Assembly: GCF_011745365.1 (NCBI RefSeq)
Contig: NW_024468911.1
Span: 2,536,759 to 2,600,758, forward strand
DNA from: Cryphonectria parasitica EP155
Taxonomy: Eukaryota; Ascomycota; Sordariomycetes; Diaporthales; Cryphonectriaceae
DNA length: 64,000 nucleotides
Reading direction: 5' to 3'
Shown here: positions 24,481-36,293 of the stretch, in pieces
How positions within the stretch are numbered: position 1 is the stretch's first letter
How the letters are laid out: every line of letters starts with the position of its first letter
Position numbers and translations under genes: made by a program
The notes under the pieces: model-generated
Told to the model about the DNA's origin: nothing
What the model saw: only the letters and a program-made list of their open reading frames with translations
Database searches by the model: none

Positions 24481-26901
24481 CTAACCCAGCATCGAATGTG
24501 TTCGGATGCCCTTGGGACCAAGTTCACTTGGAAAACAACAAGTTAGTCATCGGGGTATCTCACTCGTCTCTCTCTGCATATGTCTTTTGCCTGTACAGGA
24601 GTAGATGAGAGGGAGGGGGAACGCAACTTACTTGTAATCAACCCGGTTCAGACTCATCAACCTCTGAGCCTCCAAGCCTTGCGCATCAATGTTATGCACG
24701 CAGAACGCCAGCCTCGCAGCGACCAGCGACCCTAGGAACATGGCCTCCTCGAACCCGTGCTTGGTCCACTCGGCCAGGTATGTTGGCGTGGGCGCAATCT
24801 TGATTGACGTCGGCGTCTGGCTGTGGAAGTGGTGCGACGGCATCAGCTCGCCCGCTTGCGAGCCCGGTGCGCCGCCGGGTGTCATCATCCCTGGGTGTTG
24901 CTGGGCCTGCTGCAGCGATGCCGTGGTGGCGGCCTGGAGCAGCGGGTTAACGCCGGACGACGGGCCTGCTCCCACCGGCATCGTGTGCGGCGGGCCAGAG
25001 AAGCTGCCCGTGGGCGTCTGGCTCCCAGTGCCTGAGGGCGTCGCCATGTTGGACGGCAGCTCCGACGTGAACATGGTCGCACTGCTGGGCGAGATCAGGT
25101 ACCGCGCCGTCAGCGTCTGCACGATGTTGTCCTTAAGACCGCGGATGCGGCTACCGTTGCCCACAAACACAAGGTTTTCCCAGCAGGAAGGCCGCATGTA
25201 CATATCGCCGATGTTCTGAACAGCTTCGTAGATAGCTTCGGCGATGCGGTCAATTTCCTTGCGATCCGCAAACGTGAAGCGCTCCAGGCCGACTTCAATA
25301 TCGCGACGGACGCGCCTAGCCAGTGGTTCTGACGAGGCTGCGGCCGCAGGCGTCGCTTCTGGAGGTGGCAGGAAATTGTCAAACTTAACAGCAGCATCCT
25401 GACTTGCTTCCTGCTCCTTTGGCTTCTCCTCCCCCGTGGCTGCTGCAGCGTCTGGCTTCGGCGCCTCGCTAGGAGCAGGCTGGGCAGAGTCGGCAGCGGC
25501 GGCAGCACCTGTCTCCTGTTGTTGCTGTTGCTGCTGCTGCTGCTGCTGCTGCCCTTCCTCCTTCGAGGCGCCATTCGCCTTGGGCGCTGGTGCAGATGGC
25601 TCCTCCTGGATGATCTCCTCGTAGTGGAATGTGTTCTTCAACCTCTTGGAATTTGGCAGTCGCGTGGGCTTGTTCGCGTCGGCAGCCTCCGGGCCCTTGC
25701 CCTTCTTTCCAGCCTTTGCCTTCTCCGCCTTCTCCTTCTCCTTCTTCGCCAGGAACTCCTTGGTCTGGCCGCTCGTGACAATATTTGCAATGTCAAGAAC
25801 ACCATCATTGTCACCGTTCTTATCGTCGGGATCTTCGCCGTCCATCGTCATGGGCGCATCGCCGACCGTGGTCCCCGAAGCAGCAGCCGCAGGTGCAGGC
25901 GCAGGCGCTGCAGGCGCAGACCCCGACGGTGGTGCGCCCACCTGCGGTGCGGATGCGGTTGGCAGCTCCATCAGCTCGGGCTGGTCCGCCGCATACGGCA
26001 GCACCTCACAGATCTGGCTCCTTTTTAGCTGCTCGGCCATCTCGTGCGTGAATTCCTTCTCATTCTCCCTCAGCAGCTCTAGCAGCCTCCTCGTGAACAC
26101 CTCCCCGCCCGAGATCGCCCCCTCGTTCGCGATGTCGAGCACATCCCTGTGGCTGACCACCCGGTTCTCGTGGAGACACGTGACGTCAACCTTCTCGTAC
26201 CCGATGTCGACCACCGTCATATTGGGCCACCGCAGGCCGTACTGCGTCGCCACACCGGAGTGGATGAGGCAGAGCGCGGGGGTACGCGTCTTTTCGAAGA
26301 TGTACCTTGCGATCGTCTCGCAATGGGGGCGGGTCCATTGAGGCGATGCCATGAGGACGATGGGGGTGTTGTGGTAGGTGGTGGTGAGCATGCTGTGGAC
26401 GTGGTCGAGGAAGGCCAGGAAGGCATCCATGTGGACTATGCAGCCGCCTTTTTGGGGGGAAGAGACGGATGTTAGCTTGGGCGGGTTCCATACGCAGGAC
26501 TTGAAGTATCACCAGATGTAGCAAAGAGAAAAAAAAAAGAACATACCTCGTATAGGGTAGGTCGCGCCTTCAGCAGAATCAGGGTCCTCAACAGTCTCCT
26601 CCTCTTCCTCCTCCTCTTCCCCGCCCCCTTCCTCCTTCTTGGCCTCGCCATTCACAACAGCAGCCAGCCCATCAGTCCCATCTTCGCCGCCCGCAATTGC
26701 CGTCATTGCCATCGCCTTCTTCTTCCTCTTGTATGTATGGTACGGCCTCCACTCCCCCGTCTCCTCGTCCTTGAACATACGCGTCGGGAATCGCTGCGAC
26801 GGCGGCGTGAGCTCGCTGCAGCCCAGCTGGGCCATGGTGGTGGAGGACCCAGGACAGATCACGAGGACCTGCTCCTCCCTCCATTTCGTCGAGGACGACA
26901 T
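24481..26901 (-). CDS. arp9: Arp9-type actin-related protein of SWI/SNF-RSC remodellers
   Basis: Exons 26901-26547, 26447-24632 and 24526-24481 give 738 residues. The N-terminus has the actin-fold entry REEQVLVICPGSSTTMAQLG and then FPTRMFKD. Exon 1 runs on through a Lys/Glu-rich insert. Exon 2 carries NTPIVLMASPQWTRPHCE, VVDIGYEKVDVTCL and LENLVFVGNGSRIRGL-type actin strands, interrupted by a long insertion with about 12 consecutive glutamines near residues 417-430. The last exon is only 46 nt and encodes ELGPKGIRTHSMLG after VDYN. Reading straight through the donor would wrongly end the protein at VDYK. Arp9 proteins act as structural, largely non-catalytic subunits of SWI/SNF-class complexes in the nucleus. 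Assignment to Arp9 rather than another nuclear Arp comes from recalled family resemblance. Confidence 0.85.
25514..25553. repeat. CAG/CTG-type trinucleotide repeat encoding poly-Gln in arp9
   Basis: Tandem GTT/GCT codon complements on the plus strand encode about a dozen glutamines on the minus strand within the low-complexity insertion of Arp9. Confidence 0.9.
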
Positions 26902-27551
26902 CGTGAGATTGGGGGCCTGTCAGTCGCGGTGGAGCGTCGTGGGTTGTCTGTCAGGATTGGTGGGGAAAGGGCGTTCCAGATGCTTCTTGTATTCAATACC
27001 GCGACGCGATCCGGCTAGGGAATTTTGGAGGCAGGATGCAGAGCTCAAGCTCAAGCTTACGTAACCCTGCCCCTAACCCGGACCCTGGACTTGAAAGTAC
27101 TCCATCTTCGTATTATGGCCTGGCCTCGAGGTCCTCCTCACACGTGCATGGAGTGAAATAATATTACAGTTTTCATTTTTGTTGGTTCATAGTATATTTG
27201 TTGGGTCCAGAGTCGTTTTTGAAGGTGGACAAATCTTTGGGTATAATAGCCGGCTACCAAAAATAAAAAAGGGAGTAATGCCCTGTATCAATGCAAAAGA
27301 CATAAAAACATTACACATAACCGCTGCCCTTTACCATATGTTCCATCACTGGAGGAGCCCATGACAAGGGTTTCTTCTTTTTGAAGGGGGTGGACTCCGT
27401 GGTCGATGTGGTCGACCACCCCATTAAACGCCAACGCCAGCCAGCATTAGACACCGGTGCCGATGACCGTTGATTGCAGCCATCCCAAAACTTTCCTTGA
27501 ACCAAAGATCCGGCGCCAAGTTCATGTCAAATATACACAGACCCTCATTCA
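26902..27551. other. Intergenic between arp9 and the Ysc84-like gene
   Basis: 650 bp holding the arp9 promoter and the 3' flank of the Ysc84-like gene, with an AT-rich middle near 27.15-27.33 kb. No coding segment recognised. Confidence 0.6.
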
Positions 27552-29885
27552 TCAATTAGATTCCACGATAAGGCTTTCCCTGGCCTCTTCGCGAGACAGT
27601 TTCTCGGTGATTGTGTCTTCCTCGGCCGCAGTAACCTCGTCCTCGGGCTTTGGTGTCTGTGGCTCTCGCTCATCTCCCGAGGATGTCTGCCCCGAAGTCT
27701 GCATCGTAGACGGCGTCTTCGGGATGTCATCCATGCTCAGGCGGTTGTCAATGACCCTATCCAAGATGGAGGCGTCTTGCTGGCCATCTTCGGAGAGAGG
27801 CTTCTCTGAATCTGGTGTCTCCGCCTCCTCGTGTCCCAGCGGGCTTGCTGGTGTTACGTGGGCGGCAACTCCTGTCCTGGCCGAGCTGACGACTCCGTCC
27901 AGACTCGTTACTTCTGCGCTCGAGCCTGATCGCGTAGACTGGAACGACTGGAACGAGTCTCTCAGAGGGCTCTTAGCCGGAATATCACCGAACTCACTCC
28001 TGCTGGACCGGGCTGGGCTCCTCGGAGGTACTGGAGGCGCAATGCGTTTTGGGATGTTGACAAGCGCCCCCTTGGCGTGAGTGATCTGTGTGACCTTGGA
28101 CGGCATGATGGTGGTACGAGCTGGCTGGATCGCCTTAGCCTCATAAACCTCATAGACAATCGGCTCATCCTCTTCTTCTTCTTCGTCGGCGTCGACAATT
28201 TCGTCCTCGCCCTCATCCATTGTGTCGAGGCCGATGTCACCTTCGGAATCGTCGTCCTCGTCGTCCGCATCCTCATCCCGCTCATCAAGGGGGCTGCCGA
28301 TGAAATCTTTGCTGCCAGCCTCGGCGGGAACGTCGTCCTCGATTGTTTCTGGAACCTCCTCGAGAGTCTCGATTCGATCGATCTGGACAGTCTGTGCTCC
28401 ATGGTCGGCGTTGGTTGGCGCAGCAGTAATGTGCTCCTCCTGGCTCCAGCGCTTGATGGCACTGTCGTCTACCTTGGTATAATCGACCTCCTCAGGCTCG
28501 AACACCACCGGCAGCTTCTCGACAGAGGCCCGATCGCGACCGTCGTCAGAGGTTGGCGTCGTCCCGCGGGTGTCGACTGTGGTCTGGGTAAAAGCATCCG
28601 TCATGCGGCTGAAGGTCGTTCTGTTGGACCTGCTGGACATGTAACTAGCTCTGTTGCTGTTGCTCTGGGTAACAAATGTATCTGAGCTCTGCCGCTTATT
28701 GAACTGGCCGAATAACGGGCTCGTCGGACTCGGTGTGTACTCGAAGTTACTGCTGGAAGGCCTCAGTCTGGAGCCAGCCTCCCTAATCTCAAGTCCTGCC
28801 ATCTCAAGCGCCTTGACACCGAACGGATCCGGATCCTCGACATCTGGCACGCCAAACAAAGGCAGTCCAGGCGACAGAGGCGATGCTGCCGCCGTCGGGT
28901 TCTCTATGAGGGCGTCGCCTGGAGCTGGTTGTAACGCTAGCTTCTCGAGCATCGGGGCGTCGAAATCTACCCTGCCCTCCGCCGACTTGATCACTTCGTA
29001 TAGTGTCTTCAACTCGACAGAATCATTGTGCGGTACATGTCCGGCAAGGATATCGAGGACGGAGGCGGCCCGGCCGTAAAATCGATGGTTTTCAGAGACG
29101 CGCTCGGTGACCAACGAGCCGTCGATGTTAACAGCGCGATGCTCGCCCTTGGCCTTGACGTACGTCAGAACCATCTGCCCTGCATCCCGGCCCTGCGCGT
29201 CGTTCTCCAGGTGGCTGGCTGCCATGACGGGCCCAACGGCCAGCTCGACATCAGCGCCGAGGGTGGTGCTCGACCGGGTGAACGTCTCCAGGTCCGACAT
29301 GGTGTTGATAACCAGGACGCAGTCGTAGACATCGACGCCGATGACGAAGCCGAGTGCAGCTGTGTGCAGGAGAAGACCTGAGGGCGGACTCCATCTCCCG
29401 TCCGACTTCCTGGCAATCAGAATACCACTGCCACCACTCCCGCTCTTCCACAGGCCGGATCTCATACAAGAGAAAATCGCAATACCGACAGCGTTCTGGA
29501 CTATCCTGGGAGGTATCTTCTTCTTGATCTGTACTGACGATGATATGGAAGACCGGGGCGAGCCAGGGAAGTCGTCATGATGTGCTATATAACCTTCGGC
29601 TGTTCGGGTTCGGTCAGCTGGTGGACGGTCTCAGGGAATGGGGTCTCCGCCTAGAGCCACTGACAAGACGGGAGAGGGCTTGCTGAAGAAGGTGTACGTA
29701 CTGCAAAATGAGTGTAAAATACGGGCGGCCTTCTCGGTCTCTCGATCCAGAGACGCCGGCCAATAATCCTCTCGAACATGTTGACGGGCAACGGGGTCGG
29801 CGCCCTTGGCGGGGACGGGGATGGTGGGTCCTGAACCTCTCCGGGGCTTGTCCCGCGATGACCAAAAGGCAGAAATGCGCTGCAT
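27552..29885 (-). CDS. Ysc84/SH3YL1-type (DUF500) lipid- and actin-associated protein
   Basis: Exons 29885-29702 and 29599-27552 encode 743 residues. Exon 1 reads MQRISAFWSSRDKPRRG, then REDYWPASLDRETEKAARIL, and is joined through FCTEGYIAHHDD to KKKIPPRIVQNAVGIAIFSC. The Ysc84 domain (PF04366) follows with SGSGGSGILIARKSDG, WSPPSGLLLHTAALGF and GVDVYDCVLVINT. In yeast and animals this domain binds phosphoinositides and actin at endocytic patches. The remaining 400 or so residues are a disordered, Ser/Thr-rich and highly acidic tail (DERDEDADDEDDDSEGD) with proline-rich pieces such as PPVPPRSPARSS that could bind SH3 domains. No SH3 domain is present, unlike Ysc84 itself. The exon 1 join is inferred from phase (A+CC) and motif continuity, with no stop in the bridge. 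Confidence 0.87.
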
Positions 29886-32800
29886 GGTTGCGGAGCGTCT
29901 CCGTGTGCAAACTTGGCTGCTCAGGCCATGTGAGGAGAACTAGGAGTTGGGGTGGGGGGGAAACATGAAAGGGTGGAGTGATCGTGGTGGGAGGAGAAGG
30001 AAGACAAGAAAAAGAAAAAGAATAAGGGTAAGGCGTGTGATTTGTCCTGGTTTCTGTTCTCTTTCCTCTCTCTCACTCCTGTTTCGCTAGGACCCCAAGT
30101 TGTAGAAGGCGAGGCGAGGCAAGGCAGTGCAGGAGCAATGCAGGTTACACCGGAAGGAGTTGCACACTTGCAGCTGCAGGTCGTACAGTTTGAGATGCGG
30201 TCTCTCTCTCTCTCTCTCTCGGCTGGCCGAGGATTAAGAGGAACACAGCAGTTTTCCCCCGCAACGCCACTGGGTCTGTGTGTATGGGTGGCCTAGTCTC
30301 TGGTGCCTGGGTTCGTCGCTTTTTTCTCTCTCTGGGGCTGGGAATTGGACGTTTATCTTTAGTGTCGTCTGAATCAAGTCGTCCGCCGAGGCCAAGCGCG
30401 GGGGTGTCAGGCCCAAGGCGTAAAGAATGTTGCGTTGGTACGGAAATTAGACCAGGGGCGCCGCCCTTGTTTTGTATGTAGTATAGCTGCAGGTTGATGC
30501 CCGTTAACCACCTTTTTGGGGGGTGAGCGGTGGTTGGCGGGGCCGGGGGCGGGAGGATGAGTAGCAGAGGATAAGGATGAGTCGTCGAGGATTCGGGTCG
30601 TACGAAACACCAAGACGCGAGAGGGAGATTGCGAGGTGGTCAAGGTGGGTTGGTTGGGAGCAAGCGAGTGAGTTGAGTGAATGAAAAAGAGAGGGTGTGA
30701 GCGAGTGTGAGAGCCGGAACAGATCAGGGAGTATTTCTTGGAAACCAGCGTGAAAATCTTTCGAGGCAGTGAAAAGCTTCTCTCTCTTCGCTCTTTCCTG
30801 GTTGTCGGGAGCGGTTCGGGTTCGGCTGGTGCTTGCGTTGCGTTGGGTCTAGATGATGACTAGCCGTGGAGACCAGGACCCTTGGCCTTGTGTGGTTTGT
30901 GATCGAGCCCCAGGGGAAGCGAGGATAGAGGATAAAAGATAAAGGAGAAATGGTGGAATAAAAACTTGAAATTAGGAGTGTGGTTATCGGCTGGTCCGGA
31001 AACTATTTAGTAGGATGGTTTGATTCGTGTCAGGCTGTTGTTGGCATGATCTTCATGATGATATTACATCGCAGGCTGGACTAAAGAAGAAAAAAGATGT
31101 ACTGGCAGCCGGACAGCCCAGGTGTTCCTGTCGGCTGACGTCGATCAAGTCTTTGTGGAGAGGAAGGGGGGACGAGAGAGTACAGTAGTGTGTGTCTCCC
31201 CCTGCTTGCTGGTGCTGGTGCTGGTGCATGTGCTGGTGGGCAGGTGCTATGCTTGTACTGTACGGTAGGTGGTGTGGTAGTTGGCAGCACAGCGTCTGCG
31301 GTAGGCGCTAGCTGACTAGGACCCGCAGCCGCCGCCGCTTGTTGGTGTGAGGGAAGGATCAGTGGGCGTTCCTGACAGGGAGGCAACGCGCAGGATGCAT
31401 CGGGTACCCGAGCGAAAGAGGGTGTCGTTGTGTCGTCTGCCTGCCCCCGCTTTCGTATCGATTGTTGCCCTCCTTCAGCTCTGCCTGGGGCTGTGAGAGA
31501 GAGAGAGAGAGAGAGAATGTGGTGAACCAGTGTGCACCTGCGTATATCGAGATGACGACCAGTTATAGAGGGCCTGTGGGGGAAATTGAGGGGGCCAAAC
31601 ACACGAAAGAGACACTAGCAGAAGAGAGGGAAGTAATGAGAGGGAGATGGTGAAGAAGAAAACAAAAAGGGAAAAAAGCAAGTTAGTATAGTGAGGAGGG
31701 AGATGATGAACAGGGTAAGGAAGAGGAGGAGGAGACGAGAAACAGGACCCGACCCGGATATGACGGACGATACGGGGAACAGTAACGACCAGTCCAAGTC
31801 TTGGAAGGAGGAAAAACAAGGAAGAGAAGAAGGGAAAGACTGTGGGGAAGAAAAGAAGAAACACTAACAATGTGTTTAAAAGAATTCATTCCCTATTCCA
31901 GACACGGGTTCCTCGGAACCTCTCAAAACTCGTTGCTATGTAGAACCCTCGCGTTCTGCATTCCTCGCGTGTGCTCCCCCCAAAACCCATTTACACCTGT
32001 AAAAAGTAAAATCATGGGTAGGAGCTGGGGTCCCTCAACTCAGCCTCTCTCTCTCGTCCTCGTCTGCCGACACCCATTCATCTCATATGAGAAGTGGACC
32101 CCCCTTTCATGCCTGCATGCACGTCACCTATCCTTGCATTCGCCCCGTTTCCTCTCTCTCCCACTCTCTCTATAGCTCTCTTTTCCCCTCCTGTGCCCCT
32201 TCTTTTCTGCCTTGTTGCTACTACCGGTACTGTACAGTATGATGGGGTACTGCCACTCATCATGTACTGTACTGAAATCATGGTATCATGGCAGTGCAAG
32301 TGTACCAAGCTATGTCATGTACTCCATACTGCACTTCATGATCTCCGACGATTCACGATCCCGTTCCCGCTGTAGCGACGATCTCTGCCGGTCTCAGCTC
32401 CATACCTGAACCAAACATTTCCTGATGCCGGGGTCAAGAACAAAAGGGAAAAAAAAGGGAGGAAAGGAACCGAACCAAACCCTATTTTCTTCGCCTACCA
32501 CAAGGAGTATATAGGCTGTTCCCGGTGCACAAGCATCAGCAATTACCGTCAGGCTCCAGAAGCAAAGTTTCTCTTCGCTAGGGTCTACAACCGAGAAAAG
32601 CTGACACACACAAATTCACACATGTACCTTCGATGCTGTACAGTACATATATAACACGCACGCATACGAGTCGAAAGTACCTTGTGCACATTAAAGGACC
32701 GTGCGGGGCCATGTGCACATGTTCTACCCAAATCTCGGATCCCGCGCTCTGTGCCACCCTTTGGCTTATGGTAGGAGACAATACAGCCCCCTCCGCCCCT

Positions 32801-33959
32801 CTCCAAGCCGTTCAGACCGTTCCATTTGGTGATACCCTACAGTGGTATCACGTACTCTATAAATGTTTTACTATGGTAGTCAGTGCATTGGGTGTGGTGT
32901 CGAGTGGCTGGCACGGCTGGCTAGGTGGAAATTGAGTTGCAGTCAGAGAGGAAGAGAGAAAAAAGAGATAGGGTTCAAGATAACCTCGGGTAGCCCATCA
33001 CTTAGCATGGCGAGGCTCTCTAGAGATCATTCAGTATGCCGTCCAGTCAATTAATGTATCTCAAACCGGCAGAACGCCTCAGGCACAATCTAATGACCCG
33101 TCACCATGGGCGCCCTCACGAGCTAGCCCCCAACCCCCGCCTTGTCGTCGTCCCATCCATTCAATTGCCCGTCGACACCAGCTGAGGAAGAGGCTTGTCC
33201 CGACGAAGAAGCTCTCGGGTTTTCCCCCAAGCTTCAGGGATCCGGCGTGAAAACAAGAAAGGTACATGTGTTTCACGTTTTGTCTCCTCAACGCGGATAT
33301 CAAACTGTTCTCTTCTTCCTTTCCTGTCGACAGCCGCATAAGTCCTCGGACATTTCTGACGCCCTCACAGGAAAGTTTGAAATTGACCACTCCCTACAAT
33401 GTAAGTATGTTCCACAATACTTTTTATGGCACACTGGCATGATTCGACTTTATTCATTCGTTTCTTGGCCTTTTTTTCTTTTTCTTTCTAATTTTTTATC
33501 CTCTTTGAGACAGAGGTTGAAGGGAGGGAGAGAGGAGGGGGAAAGGGGGGAGCAACCATTCACGAAGGTCGAATTTTCCCGGAACAGGCTCCGAACGCGA
33601 GACAAGCACGACAAGTCCCCCAAAAAACGGATCTGCATATGCAAAGCGGGACAACAGGGTCCAATCTCATTTGATTGCACGCGCCCCGCGTATTAATAAA
33701 TGCCAACATACTTGAATGACACCCTAAAAATAGACCGCCTGCACAGAGAGGCTTGAACCGAGAGAGGGTGAAGAACAGAGGAGAGAAGAGCTGGCGGGGC
33801 TAGCAAACTACAAACTATGTGGTGTGCACGTGCGTGTGTATGTGTGTGAGTGAGAGAGAGTGTGTGAATGCACGCTGTGTGTCATGGTCTTCAGCCATGC
33901 ATCTCACACCATCCCACCAGGGCACTACGCTCTCGCAAACTGTTTCCTATCGCAGGCTG

Positions 33960-34019
<60 letters not shown>

Positions 34020-34489
34020 TTCTCTCTGCCCCTCTCTTTCTTGTTGCGTACATATATCATGATCATTCATTTCATTTCATGTCCTCCTAGCTAAACAAGC
34101 CAAGGTCTAGCTGATTACAGCACACACACCCCCCCTCCCCCCGGGGCCTCCCTTCGGGAAATGTCCCGCTCGTGCAGAACCGAATTGCGCCGCCGACCAA
34201 CACGGCACGAAAAATAAACACACACACGCATCTGCCACCTGCAACCTGCAAGATCCGTGTTTCAGCCGCCGACGTCCCTTTTTCAAGCCTAAAAAACGCC
34301 GCCGGCTGAAGCGATTCGTTCAGCATGACTGCCACACAATCACACACCCCCCCCCCCATCTCTTCCCTTCCTCCTTCCCGCAAGATTGCCAGCCGTGCAT
34401 CGACCCGTTCTTCTGCCGAACAATTTGGGATGGCTGCCGTGCCGTGTCTGTGCCTCCCCCTGCCCTCTTTGCATGGAAAAGAAAGGTTC
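29886..34489. other. Gene-poor 4.6 kb intergenic region
   Basis: Contains the promoter of the Ysc84-like gene, several TC/GA runs (about 30201-30220, 31496-31515, 33963-34014), palindromic TACTGTACAGTA near 32228-32239 and repeated GTACTGTAC-like words. Short open frames here lack domains and are partly low-complexity. An intron-like unit at about 33180-33401 is discussed as a finding. I cannot support a gene. Confidence 0.5.
33963..34014. repeat. (CT)26 microsatellite
   Basis: The longest dinucleotide run in the window, a polypyrimidine/polypurine tract of about 52 bp with a further CT-rich tail. Confidence 0.95.
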
Positions 34490-35257
34490 TTAAAGGTTCT
34501 TCTTCAACTTGCCGAAGGAGCCAACGCCAGCCACGATCTCGTCGGCCTGCTGGTTGCCCTTCAACTCGGCTGCTCACTCATGTCAGCGTCAATGCACACC
34601 AATGATGCTGTACTTCGGAGTGTGCGAAAGTAGTTTCAGGAAATTCGAGTCCCACCCCCCCTCCTCCAATCATTCTAGACCGGCTGGAGCTTTTGCGAAC
34701 CTTGTTCGATTTTGGCTTTTCTCCCCTTCTCTTCTTTTCTTTTGCTTTTGCTTTTGCTCCATGAGAAGAAGGAAGATGGGCAAGGGCAGGGTAAAGAGGG
34801 GGGAGGGGGGCGTCGCTGTGCTGAATTCGGTGCGGATTTCACGCACTCATCACAGTCTCCAGCAATAGGACAAGACCAGAAGCAAAAGTGTCGAGAAAGA
34901 TGCCAAGTTACTCACAGTCGAGAAAGTCCTCTCCTCTCTTCAAGCCTTCAGCTTCCATCTTCTTAGCCTCGGCCTCAGCCTCGGCCTTCATGAAGTAGAC
35001 GCTGTATATAATGGTTTCGCCGCGGTTAGCAGACTGGTTCACACATCACCACTTTCCTCCCTGGCCTGGCCTCGTCCTCGCGCGCATTTCTGCAGCAACC
35101 CAGGCTGGTGGGCGAATTAAATGACAGAGAACGAAAGAACATACCCAAATTTCTCAATCAGAGGATCCATGTAACCCTCATTGTAGGCATACACAGATGC
35201 AGCCATGAGAACGGCGACAGTGAGAAGAGCGACGAGGTATTGGTAGGTGGTCTCCAT
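34490..35257 (-). CDS. Small single-pass membrane protein, 92 residues, three exons
   Basis: Three short exons, 35257-35145, 35001-34916 and 34569-34490, join in consistent phase (GG+C, T+CC) to 92 residues ending in TAA. The protein starts METTYQYLVALLTVAVLM, a hydrophobic helix at about residues 7-24, followed by AYNEGYMDPLIEKFG. An Ala/Glu/Lys helix (MKAEAEAEAKKMEAEG) follows, then ELKGNQQADEIVAGVGS and a basic end. I recall similar conserved small proteins in filamentous fungi without a known function, so no role is assigned. Introns have GTATGT and GTGAGT donors. The first codon context (AAG before ATG) is favourable. The layout suggests a helix anchored in a membrane with a charged domain outside it. 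Confidence 0.85.
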
Positions 35258-36293
35258 CTTGAAGCTTTATTTTTGGTAGTGTAAGGGATACAAGTCGTTG
35301 AGCAACAGGGTAATTATAAGTGTCCAAATATGGTTGAAGAAGAGTTTTCCGATATGATTTTCTTTTCGATGTCCTCTTCCAATCGCCATATATACGCGGG
35401 TTCGTGGGGGAGGGACGGGCGTGCTAATCTGCGATGACGTCTCTTCCGCTCAAGTGCCCCTGCCCCCCGATCACAATTTCCTGCTTTCCGGCACACTGAA
35501 AAGCAAGTTTTCATTCATGCTGTGGCAAATAAGAATAATAAAGACAATAAACTAAGAACAAGAACAAGACACGAAGCCCGTATATGCAAGTCTTTTGCAA
35601 TATCGACTTTTCATTATATCAGCGCTGCCCACAAAAAATGACGAGCAATGTGGGGGGGGGGGGGTATGAACAAAGTGTCAGTGAGTGTGTATGGTTTAAG
35701 GAAGCCTCGCGAGTGGTTGCCCATGAGAAGAATCGCATCCCCTGTCCCAAAGAGGTCGATTTGGCCGGCCGACACACGGAGACTTGTCAGTTCAAAATAG
35801 TAGCAGCATGAATCACTTCTTCCGCTCAGCCGTGCGCGTGGGTCCTGTAGTGGGTTGCTTCTGTGATTTGGCGGTTGTGTGATCGTGCTGTCCGAGATAC
35901 TTTGGGGCCACTGGCGCATAGGCAAAGACGGAGCACAAGCACGGAGCCAATATAGATATTGTTGTTCTCATCATCATTCATTCAAAATACATACTGGGTT
36001 TGGGCGCCATGATGGCATGCATCTCTATATAACAACCGAAAAAGAAAGCATAAGAAGAAGAAGAAGAAAGGACGGAAGAAACAGAAGAAAGAAAAGAAGC
36101 AATGCAATGACGACCGCGTAAACATACTCCTGTACACCGAAGGAGGTTGAGTCGTTAGGTAGCCCGAGCTGAGGTCTAATGTAGAAGTGTAGGAAACCAT
36201 TCTATAAAACAGGGGGTCCGAGGATGCTTCTTCTTTCTCTTTTGTGTTTTTCGTTTTCGTTTCCCAAAGCATGTTATCATTCCAAAGCATTCA
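35258..36293. other. Intergenic upstream of the small membrane protein gene
   Basis: About 1 kb with the promoter of the 92-residue protein and the 3' flank of the F-box-like gene. It includes a G run near 35651-35663 and a purine-rich AAG-type stretch near 36.05-36.1 kb. No supported gene. Confidence 0.6.

Noticed and set aside
24628..24631. TAA at 24628 as the true stop of Arp9
   Set aside because: It lies inside a consensus GTAAGT donor, and splicing restores the expected C-terminus.
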